Assembly: GCA_947461155.1 (NCBI GenBank)
Contig: CANHKE010000103.1
Coordinates: 1-5,770 of the forward strand
From: Cytophagaceae bacterium
GTDB taxonomy: Bacteria; Bacteroidota; Bacteroidia; Cytophagales; Spirosomataceae
Direction: 5' to 3'
Length of the DNA stretch: 5,770 nucleotides
This document shows, piece after piece, positions 1 to 4,884 of this stretch (the stretch's first letter is position 1; each line of letters begins with the position of its first letter). The notes beneath the pieces are model-generated. The model did not search any database. It was not told the DNA's origin and was given only the letters and a program-made list of their open reading frames with translations. The translations under genes were made by a program, and so were the position numbers.

Positions 1-923
1 AACGGCTTTTTAGCAATTTTAGGCCAATCCTCTGACAAATCCTTGGTTGGCCTAGGCATCGAATTAACATAGGCCGCCACATCCCACGCCTCTTCGTCAC
101 TTAATTGAGGTTTCTCATATGTAGTCCCTTGAGGCATATTGTATTTCACGTAACCCGCAAAATTGGAAATGCGATACAATCCGGCACCCACGTTATAACT
201 GTTTTTTCCCCAAAGTGGTGGATAGGTATATGATTTACCATTTGAGGCCAATAACCCCCCTCCATCGGCCTGGTGACAAGATTGACATTTGGCTACATAA
301 ATTTCAGCTCCTTTCATGGGATCACAGGCACGCTTCATAAACTTCAATTTAAATATCCCGGATCCTTTTGGTGAGACTCCTTTTTCAACATCAGTACCTA
401 ACCAATGAATATAGGCCAAAATTGCACGCATTTCCCTACCCGTAGAATCCAAAGCCCGACCATTTAAACTCCGCTGAAAACAATCATTTACACGTTTTAT
501 TTGATTCTCAATCTTACCCGAACGAGCTCTAAACTTAGGATACGTAGATTCTACAGCAAAATAATTATTGCCCCACGGTTGTGTACCTGCATTTAGGTGA
601 CAATTTTGGCAATTCATGCCATTAGACATCGCTTTGACAGAACCTTTGGGTCCTAAATAATCCGAAGTATGGGCAATCAATTCCCTGCCATACTGTACTA
701 ATTCCTTTTCTTCGGACGACAAATACATCAATCGCCAATCCGATGGTGCCGTCCATAAATGCGTAAAATTAGAATCTGGAGTTTGGTAAGTGACGGTTGA
801 ATCTGCAGAATCTACTTGTACACGATCGTATACTCGAGTAGCTAACACACCAAACAAAACCAACAAAAAGACGTAAAGCAAAGATGTCAGAAACGTAAAT
901 GAATGTTTGTTTTGATGATTCAC
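1..923 (-). CDS. TsdA-like membrane-anchored di-heme cytochrome c (thiosulfate dehydrogenase family), 3' end cut by window
   Basis: The frame is open from a GTG at 921-923 to the left edge (307 residues), with an in-frame TAA nine bases upstream of that GTG. Residues about 10-28 are hydrophobic and form a signal anchor. Two heme sites are visible: C105-QN-C108-H109 and C213-QS-C216-H217. C148 (in VNDCFQRS, 39 residues after H109) fits the unusual Cys distal ligand of TsdA heme 1, and M263 (in YNMPQG) fits a heme 2 ligand. The stretches PPLWG..SYN.GAG and AWDVAAYVNSMPRP are typical of TsdA. The family couples two thiosulfates to tetrathionate, or the reverse, in the periplasm and passes electrons to a cytochrome. 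No TsdB partner is visible. Only a short C-terminal tail seems missing. Family membership is well supported; the actual substrate is inferred, since related Bacteroidota cytochromes are mostly uncharacterised. Confidence 0.85.
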   Translation of the reverse strand, partial: MNHQNKHSFTFLTSLLYVFLLVLFGVLATRVYDRVQVDSADSTVTYQTPDSNFTHLWTAPSDWRLMYLSSEEKELVQYGRELIAHTSDYLGPKGSVKAMSNGMNCQNCHLNAGTQPWGNNYFAVESTYPKFRARSGKIENQIKRVNDCFQRSLNGRALDSTGREMRAILAYIHWLGTDVEKGVSPKGSGIFKLKFMKRACDPMKGAEIYVAKCQSCHQADGGGLLASNGKSYTYPPLWGKNSYNVGAGLYRISNFAGYVKYNMPQGTTYEKPQLSDEEAWDVAAYVNSMPRPTKDLSEDWPKIAKKP

Positions 924-945
924 AATTTTTTATTTGAATTAGACT

Positions 946-953
946 CAAAATTA
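946..953 (-). promoter_or_regulatory. Bacteroidota-type -7 box for the TsdA-like gene
   Basis: Read on the minus strand this is TAATTTTG, an exact match to the Bacteroidota -7 consensus TAnnTTTG. It ends 22 bases before the GTG start, giving a short leader. No convincing -33 TTTG is present, which would suit an activator-dependent promoter with the dyad at 975-990. Confidence 0.5.
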
Positions 954-974
954 ATGGAGTCCGGTAAAAGTCTA

Positions 975-990
975 GGTGACTATTATCACG
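975..990. promoter_or_regulatory. Candidate CRP/FNR-family operator upstream of the TsdA-like gene
   Basis: GGTGACTATTATCACG contains GTGA-N6-TCAC, the core of CRP-type sites (TGTGA-N6-TCACA). Its centre, 982.5, is 29.5 bp from the first base of the -7 box at 953, so it should lie near -42, the usual class II activator position. A 13/16 identical sequence at 2671-2686 has the same spacing to the rhodanese promoter. The site is short and the regulator is not in the window. Confidence 0.45.
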
Positions 991-1130
991 TCTTACACCC
1001 CTTAATATTACAAAATATTACACAATTAGTTTATCAAGATACCATGTGACCAAATTTATCATCACGTAAGCATCACGAAAATTGGAATGTTTCACCGAGA
1101 TTCTAGCCACTAAAATGCAGGAAAAAAATG

Positions 1131-1138
1131 TACTTTTG
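1131..1138 (+). promoter_or_regulatory. Bacteroidota-type -7 box for the GT4 gene
   Basis: TACTTTTG matches TAnnTTTG exactly and lies 20 bases before the ATG at 1159. No clear -33 element is visible. Confidence 0.5.
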
Positions 1139-1158
1139 TACGTCAATTCTTCTACAAA

Positions 1159-2154
1159 ATGCACATTTTAATCGTTCATGATCAGAAAATACCAGTTGCT
1201 GGTTATGGAGGAACCGAACGGGTGATTTGGGGCTTAGCGAAATCCTTACAAGGACTCGGGCACCAAGTCACCTTTTTAGTACCCCTAGGTTCTCATTGTC
1301 CCTTTGCGACGGTGATACCCTGGAATCCAAATATATCCCTGAACGAACAAATTCCAGATTCAATCGATGTTGTTCACCTAAATCATACGCCGAATGAGCC
1401 GATAAAAAAGCCATTCGTGGTGACCGTGCACGGAAATCCAAGTGGGGAAACTCCGCTGAATATCAATTCGATTTTTGTTTCAAAAAACCATGCCAACCGC
1501 TACGGATCGAATTCGTTTGTTCATAACGGCTTAGATTGGGATGATTATGGCAAACCCGACTTAAACCAGCCACGTGATTATTTACACTTTTTAGGCAAAG
1601 CCGCTTGGCGCGTGAAAAATGTGCAAGGAGCGATTGACACAATCTTGCTTACCCACAATGAAAAAATGGCCGTCCTCGGCGGCACGCGCTTAAATCTGAA
1701 AATGGGTTTCCGCATGACCTGGAGCTCGCGCATTCAGTTTCATGGAACGGTGGGAGGCCAACAAAAATTAGATCTCCTCTCCCATTCCAAAGGTTTACTA
1801 TTTCCGGTCCGCTGGCACGAACCCTTTGGATTAGCCATCACCGAAAGCTTGTATTTTGGTTGCCCTGTTTTTGCAACACCATACGGATCTTTGCCAGAAT
1901 TAGTCCCAGAAGAATTTGGGTTTTTAAGTGATCAGGAAGATAAAATGGCAGATGCGATTCAACATGCCGACGAATACAATAAACAACATTGTCATGCCTA
2001 TGCGCGGGATGTATTTGATTCACTCACCATGGCGAATAAATACGTAAAAGCTTACGAAAAGGTATTAAATGGTCATTTTCTGAGTGAGCGTACCCCTGAT
2101 TTACTGGAGAAATATCCTCCTAAATTTTTAGCCTGGAATAACAAAAGCCTGTGA
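1159..2154 (+). CDS. Glycosyltransferase family 4 (GT-B fold)
   Basis: A 331-residue cytosolic protein with no signal peptide or membrane segment. The N-terminal Rossmann half opens with MHILIVHD and a glycine-rich acceptor loop, GYGGTER (residues 15-21). A linker around residues 140-155 (LHFLGKAAWRVKN) begins the C-terminal donor-binding half. That half carries the E-x7-E signature of retaining GT4 enzymes, HEPFGLAITES, with E221 and E229. GT4 enzymes move a sugar from a nucleotide donor to a lipid, glycan or small-molecule acceptor; neither donor nor acceptor can be read here. The protein is slightly shorter than most GT4 members, with no sign of damage. The start has a -7 box 20 bases upstream, and the stop codon lies inside the terminator stem. 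It stands alone between sulfur-related genes, so a link to them is not evident. Confidence 0.88.
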   Translation: MHILIVHDQKIPVAGYGGTERVIWGLAKSLQGLGHQVTFLVPLGSHCPFATVIPWNPNISLNEQIPDSIDVVHLNHTPNEPIKKPFVVTVHGNPSGETPLNINSIFVSKNHANRYGSNSFVHNGLDWDDYGKPDLNQPRDYLHFLGKAAWRVKNVQGAIDTILLTHNEKMAVLGGTRLNLKMGFRMTWSSRIQFHGTVGGQQKLDLLSHSKGLLFPVRWHEPFGLAITESLYFGCPVFATPYGSLPELVPEEFGFLSDQEDKMADAIQHADEYNKQHCHAYARDVFDSLTMANKYVKAYEKVLNGHFLSERTPDLLEKYPPKFLAWNNKSL

Positions 2155-2173
2155 TTTGCATCACAGGCTTTTT
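2143..2173. terminator. Bidirectional intrinsic terminator between convergent GT4 and DsrE-like genes
   Basis: AAAAGCCTGTGAT (2143-2155) and ATCACAGGCTTTT (2160-2172) form a perfect 13-bp stem around the loop TTGC. A U-run follows on the plus strand (2169-2173). The A-run at 2143-2146 gives a U-run for the minus-strand transcript, so it can serve both genes. The GT4 stop codon TGA (2152-2154) is part of the left arm. Confidence 0.92.
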
Positions 2174-2195
2174 CAATGGATAAATCTTATTTGAT

Positions 2196-2606
2196 TTAGT
2201 ATTTTAGGTAAGCCCAACCGGCCTCTTGCTTGAGAACAACCTCCGCAACTCCAGAAGGAACAGTTCCTGCTTGAGTTAAGATGGTAGCCCGGTCGATTTT
2301 ACGCTCACGAATCGTATTTTCACACGCTTTAAATAAAACACCAGCAGCAGCAAGTGCCGTTATTTGGGCTTTTTGCGTTGTTTTGCCATCAATCAAGATA
2401 CCAATTCCTGAACCATGTGCAACCAATTCTATTTGCGTGTTAGCACCTAATGCAATTTGCAGATTGGATATATTTTTCAATGCACCATGCCAAACCAGCG
2501 TATCCGAAGTGTTTAGTTGGACAACCACTTTATGAACAGGATTTTGCGCCTGTGCTGCAAAAACAGCGAAAATGGCAAGAATGTAGGTTAGTATCGTTTT
2601 TTTCAT
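2196..2606 (-). CDS. Exported DsrE/DsrF-like family protein
   Basis: A 136-residue protein with an N-terminal signal peptide: a KK start, a hydrophobic core at residues 4-17, and likely cleavage after AQA (residue 20). The mature part resembles the small DsrE/DsrF-like fold: HKVVVQLNTSDT, then IELVAHGSGIGIL (about 60-71), then GVLFKACENTIRERKI with a single cysteine, C95, and finally TVPSGVAEVVLKQEAGWAYLKY. The cysteine after the third strand matches the position of the sulfur-carrying Cys in DsrE-type proteins. Cytosolic DsrE proteins relay persulfide sulfur with TusA and rhodanese partners. Exported versions are common in Bacteroidota but their role is unknown, so periplasmic sulfur or thiol handling is inference. 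It is divergent from the rhodanese gene at 2735. A weak -7-like sequence, TAGATTCG, lies at 2630-2623. Confidence 0.82.
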   Translation of the reverse strand: MKKTILTYILAIFAVFAAQAQNPVHKVVVQLNTSDTLVWHGALKNISNLQIALGANTQIELVAHGSGIGILIDGKTTQKAQITALAAAGVLFKACENTIRERKIDRATILTQAGTVPSGVAEVVLKQEAGWAYLKY

Positions 2607-2670
2607 AGGTATTTATTTTTTACGAATCTAAACATTTGGATTTACAAAAGCGATTAATCAAACTTGGCAT

Positions 2671-2686
2671 CGAGACAATTATCACG
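2671..2686. promoter_or_regulatory. Candidate CRP/FNR-family operator upstream of the rhodanese gene
   Basis: CGAGACAATTATCACG has GAGA-N6-TCAC, one base off the GTGA-N6-TCAC core, with outer C and G also symmetrical. Its centre, 2678.5, is 29.5 bp before the -7 box at 2708, the same spacing as the related dyad at 975-990. It lies in the 128-base divergent gap, so it could also affect the DsrE-like gene. Confidence 0.42.
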
Positions 2687-2707
2687 AATCAGTCATTTTT
2701 ACGCCCC

Positions 2708-2715
2708 TATCTTTG
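2708..2715 (+). promoter_or_regulatory. Bacteroidota-type -7 box for the rhodanese gene
   Basis: TATCTTTG matches TAnnTTTG exactly, 19 bases before the ATG at 2735. There is no clear -33 TTTG, consistent with use of the activator-type dyad at 2671-2686. Confidence 0.6.
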
Positions 2716-2734
2716 ACACATTAAATAAAACAAC

Positions 2735-3040
2735 ATGTTACAATTCATAAAAAACATCTTGGGTTTTGGCCCTAAAATCGATATTAATGCCTTGATTGCG
2801 CAAGGCGCCACAGTGGTAGATGTTCGGACACCGGCAGAATACAAAGACGGTCATGTAAAAGGATCCATCAACCTTCCGTTACAAACGTTAGGGAGCCAAA
2901 TGAACAAATTGAAGAAAGATCAAGTTATTATCACGTGTTGCCGGTCTGGTAGCAGAAGCGGAATGGCTCGTAGGCAATTACAAGCTGCCGGATTCACGCA
3001 AGTGTATAATGGTGGGCCGTGGAATTCAATTAAGAAGTAA
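2735..3040 (+). CDS. Single-domain rhodanese-like sulfurtransferase
   Basis: A 101-residue protein that is essentially one rhodanese domain. VVDVRTPAEYKDGHVKGSINLPL (residues 27-49) is the canonical first half. The active-site loop is C69-RSGSR-S75, preceded by C68, and GFTQVYNGGPWNSIKK closes the domain. Single-domain rhodaneses carry sulfane sulfur as a persulfide on the loop cysteine and pass it to cyanide, thiols or sulfur-carrier proteins. No signal peptide is present, so it should act in the cytosol. The start is supported by a -7 box 19 bases upstream. The stop TAA is the end of a GAAGTAA heptamer that runs in phase into the repeat at 3041. It is the first of three co-oriented genes (rhodanese, thioredoxin, rhodanese-thioredoxin lipoprotein), perhaps an operon, although the repeat-filled gaps of 123 and 89 bases leave room for separate promoters. 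Confidence 0.9.
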   Translation: MLQFIKNILGFGPKIDINALIAQGATVVDVRTPAEYKDGHVKGSINLPLQTLGSQMNKLKKDQVIITCCRSGSRSGMARRQLQAAGFTQVYNGGPWNSIKK

Positions 3041-3082
3041 GAGAGAAGAGAGAAGAGAGAAGAGAGAAGAGAGAAGAGAGAA
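3034..3082 (+). repeat. Heptamer tandem repeat (GAGAGAA)6 after the rhodanese stop
   Basis: Six perfect copies of GAGAGAA fill 3041-3082. GAAGTAA at 3034-3040, which contains the stop codon, is in phase with them and equals the main unit of the array at 4280. A pair of another heptamer, CGGACTC-CGGACTA, follows at 3095-3108. Confidence 0.95.
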
Positions 3083-3124
3083 GATCTTTGCCTTCGGACT
3101 CCGGACTAAATTCAATATTAAAAA

Positions 3125-3159
3125 AGCTAGCGACTAGAGACTAGCGACTAATGACGATT
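3125..3159 (+). repeat. Degenerate heptamer array (GACTAGN type) just before thioredoxin
   Basis: The units are AGCTAGC, GACTAGA, GACTAGC, GACTAAT and GACGATT, decaying toward the thioredoxin ATG, which starts four bases later. GACTAGCGACT (3139-3149) is the exact reverse complement of 3466-3476 and 3480-3490 on the other side of the gene. Confidence 0.8.
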
Positions 3160-3163
3160 CGAT

Positions 3164-3460
3164 ATGAGCAAATTCGCAGAACTATTAAAATCACCAGAAC
3201 CGGTGTTGGTCGACTTCTCCGCTGAGTGGTGCGGTCCATGTAAGCAATTGAAACCTATTTTGGAACAACTAAAAACCAAAGTGGGCGAATCTGCTAAAAT
3301 CATCAAAATAGATGTAGATAAAAACAGATCTCTGGCGGAAAAATTCCAAATTCGTTCGGTACCCACGTTGATACTTTTCAAGGATGGAAAATCCGTTTGG
3401 CGGCAATCAGGCGTCATTCAGGCAAGTACCTTGGAAGGGATTATTAAACAGTATAAATAG
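3164..3460 (+). CDS. Thioredoxin
   Basis: A 98-residue classic thioredoxin without signal peptide. VLVDFSAEWCGPCKQLKPIL holds the redox pair C23-G-P-C26 after the buried aspartate of VDF. KIIKIDVDKN (45-54) is the central strand, and the cis-proline is P67 in SVPTLILFKDGK. It would reduce disulfides in the cytosol, with a thioredoxin reductase not present here. The ATG is the natural family start, but there is no recognisable ribosome site and heptamer repeats end only four bases before it. The TAG stop is itself the first three bases of the downstream heptamer array. Lying between a rhodanese and a rhodanese-thioredoxin fusion, it may reduce persulfidated rhodanese; that is inference. Confidence 0.93.
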   Translation: MSKFAELLKSPEPVLVDFSAEWCGPCKQLKPILEQLKTKVGESAKIIKIDVDKNRSLAEKFQIRSVPTLILFKDGKSVWRQSGVIQASTLEGIIKQYK

Positions 3461-3513
3461 TCGTCAGTCGCTAGTCGTCAGTCGCTAGTCGTCAGTCACT
3501 AGTCGATAGTCTA
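3458..3513 (+). repeat. Heptamer array TAGTCGT/CAGTCGC (eight units) after thioredoxin
   Basis: Eight consecutive 7-base units run from the stop codon: TAGTCGT and CAGTCGC alternate, then CAGTCAC, TAGTCGA and TAGTCTA. The alternation gives a 14-base superrepeat. The family is the reverse complement of the array upstream of thioredoxin at 3125-3159. Confidence 0.93.
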
Positions 3514-3549
3514 AATAAAGAACAATTATTTTTTTTAAAATACTTCAAT

Positions 3550-4275
3550 ATGAAAATCATAAAAAATATTTTCACCTCCCTACTTATAGCTTTATCATTA
3601 TTCGGATGCACGAAAAAAGAGGGATTGCAAAATTTAGCGGCAACTGAATTCCAAACTGAATTAAAATCAGCGGAACCTGGCCAAATTCTAGATGTCCGCA
3701 CAATAGACGAATATGCGAAAGGACATATCGAGGGCGCCATTTTAGCGGATATAACGAGTGATGCATTCCAAAATGCAGTGGCTAACCTAGACAAAACAAA
3801 AACAGTTTACGTGTATTGTCTTTCCGGTGGCCGATCCGGTTCAGCAGCATCCCAACTGCAAGAAATGGGTTTTAAATCAATCGTCAATTTAACCGGCGGG
3901 ATGCTAGCCTGGCAATCAGCCAACTTACCCGTAACCACACAAGAAGGTTCGGCACAGCCATCCGAGGGAATGACTTTAGCTGATTTTGACAATCAAATCA
4001 AAGGCAAAAAACTAGTCATCGTTGATTATAATGCGACTTGGTGTGGCCCATGCAAACAATTAAGCCCCGTTTTAGAGGCTTGGGTAAAAGAGCAAAAAGG
4101 CACAGTAGAATTGATTAAAATTGACGTAGACGAGAATCAAGAACTCGCGAAAGCCAAACAAATTGAATCCATCCCCTACTTAGAATTCTATAAAGATGGA
4201 AAATTAGCCGACAAGCAAATTGGGATGGGCGAAGCGAAAGCGATGACAGATAAGTGGAAGCAAATTCTTCTATAA
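3550..4275 (+). CDS. Rhodanese-thioredoxin fusion lipoprotein
   Basis: A 241-residue protein with a lipoprotein signal: MKIIKN, hydrophobic core, lipobox LFGC with C20 as the lipidated residue. A rhodanese domain follows (about 31-127): ILDVRTIDEYAKGHIEGA, active loop C90-LSGGRS, closing LTGGMLAWQ. A short Gln/Ser/Glu-rich linker (129-140) leads to a thioredoxin domain (about 141-241) with ATWCGPCKQL, the pair C165-G-P-C168, and cis-proline P209 in SIPYLEFYKDGK. All key residues of both halves are intact. The protein should be membrane-tethered outside the cytosol, where the rhodanese could carry sulfane sulfur and the attached thioredoxin could release or reduce it. What reduces the thioredoxin half there is unknown. 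It repeats in fused, exported form the rhodanese and thioredoxin encoded just upstream. A loose -7-like TATTTTTT lies at 3527-3534. Confidence 0.92.
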   Translation: MKIIKNIFTSLLIALSLFGCTKKEGLQNLAATEFQTELKSAEPGQILDVRTIDEYAKGHIEGAILADITSDAFQNAVANLDKTKTVYVYCLSGGRSGSAASQLQEMGFKSIVNLTGGMLAWQSANLPVTTQEGSAQPSEGMTLADFDNQIKGKKLVIVDYNATWCGPCKQLSPVLEAWVKEQKGTVELIKIDVDENQELAKAKQIESIPYLEFYKDGKLADKQIGMGEAKAMTDKWKQILL

Positions 4276-4279
4276 AATA

Positions 4280-4376
4280 GAAGTAAGAAGTAAGAGGTAA
4301 GAAGGAAGAAGTAAGAGGTAAGGGGCATAAAAAGCAAATTAATACCTCTTACTTCTTACCTCTTACTTCTTACTTC
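4280..4376. repeat. Long inverted repeat built of GARGTAA heptamers between convergent genes
   Basis: The left arm (4280-4321) is GAAGTAA, GAAGTAA, GAGGTAA, GAAGGAA, GAAGTAA, GAGGTAA. The right arm (4343-4376) is the reverse complement of the same series without the GAAGGAA unit. The arms therefore pair perfectly over 34 bp apart from one bulged heptamer, around a 21-base loop. It lies between the convergent fusion gene and msrB and may stop transcription from both sides, though it lacks a classical GC stem with U-run. Confidence 0.92.
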
Positions 4377-4403
4377 CCTATTGATTGTCTAATGCCAGAA
4401 ATA

Positions 4404-4880
4404 TTACTTCTGCTTCTCAAACCCTAACGACACCGAATTAACGCAATAGCGTAATCCTGTATCCGTAGGACCATCATCAAACACGTGACCTAAATGTCCG
4501 CCACATTTGGCGCAAGTAATCTCGACACGACGCATACCTAAGGTCAAATCTGCTGTTTCTTTAATGACACCCGCTTTGATTTCTTTATCGAAAGAAGGCC
4601 AGCCGCAATGTGAATCGAACTTGGAATCTGATTTAAACAAACGCGTTCCACAGCCCCGGCACGTATAATACCCCTCCTCATTATGCATTAAGAATTTACC
4701 TGTATATGGACGTTCCGTGCCTTTTTGACGTAAAATATAGTATTCATCTTCGCTCAAACGAGCCTTCCATTCAGCCTCAGATACCGGTAATTTGTCCATA
4801 GAAATTGATGTTTTAGGCGTTTGACTGCAGGCTTGAAATACCAAGGCCATTGCAAATAAGAAATATGGAAATGCTTTCAT
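4404..4880 (-). CDS. msrB: Peptide-methionine (R)-S-oxide reductase MsrB, lipoprotein form
   Basis: A 158-residue protein with a lipoprotein signal (hydrophobic residues 5-16, lipobox FQAC, C18 lipidated) before a complete MsrB domain. Zinc is held by C74-RG-C77 and C123-AK-C126. HCGWPSF carries the resolving cysteine C92, and RYCVNS carries the catalytic cysteine C146, 54 residues apart as in well-studied MsrB enzymes. HLGHVFDDGP (128-137) is the family signature. It reduces the R epimer of methionine sulfoxide in proteins and is normally recycled by a thioredoxin. Being tethered outside the cytosol, it needs an exported reductant, for which the neighbouring rhodanese-thioredoxin lipoprotein is a candidate (inference). 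It starts 42 bases after the GT2 stop on the same strand and may be co-transcribed with it; no clear -7 box is seen. Its stop TAA is part of a GAAGTAA heptamer. Confidence 0.95.
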   Translation of the reverse strand: MKAFPYFLFAMALVFQACSQTPKTSISMDKLPVSEAEWKARLSEDEYYILRQKGTERPYTGKFLMHNEEGYYTCRGCGTRLFKSDSKFDSHCGWPSFDKEIKAGVIKETADLTLGMRRVEITCAKCGGHLGHVFDDGPTDTGLRYCVNSVSLGFEKQK

Positions 4881-4884
4881 AAGA

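Larger units (their letters stand above)
924..1158. other. Divergent intergenic region between TsdA-like and GT4 genes
   Basis: This 235-base AT-rich spacer carries the minus-strand promoter and dyad at 946-990 and a plus-strand -7 box at 1131-1138. ATCACG occurs three times (985-990, 1061-1066, 1072-1077). I see no small ORF, terminator or RNA gene in it. Confidence 0.6.

Noticed and set aside
1097..1110. GAGA-N6-CCAC as a third activator site for the GT4 promoter
   Set aside because: Spacing to the -7 box is 27.5 rather than 29.5 bp and only about 9 of 16 bases match the site at 2671-2686.
1838..2023. Antisense open frame of 61 codons inside the GT4 gene
   Set aside because: No recognisable motif, no leader signals, fully within a strong GT4 domain.
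2281..2535. Plus-strand open frame of 84 codons opposite the DsrE-like gene
   Set aside because: Fully contained in the DsrE-like gene, whose signal peptide and family motifs are clear.
2623..2630. TAGATTCG (minus) as the promoter of the DsrE-like gene
   Set aside because: One base off the consensus and without a properly spaced -33 element; kept only as a remark in the gene entry.
2927..2935. Third ATTATCACG, inside the rhodanese gene
   Set aside because: It lies in the codons just before the active-site loop, has no GTGA half-site at the right distance and no promoter beside it.
3148..3417. Antisense open frame of 89 codons over thioredoxin
   Set aside because: It lies inside the clearly real thioredoxin gene on the other strand and its translation shows no domain; the same holds for the antisense frames at 3492-3794, 3584-3766 and 3807-3992 over the fusion gene.
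3458..3513. Regular repeats that could suggest a CRISPR array
   Set aside because: The units are 7 bases long and directly adjacent, with no spacers and no cas genes nearby.
3527..3534. TATTTTTT as a promoter for the fusion lipoprotein
   Set aside because: Only an approximate TAnnTTTG match within a long T run; such runs match by chance, so it is not listed as a feature.
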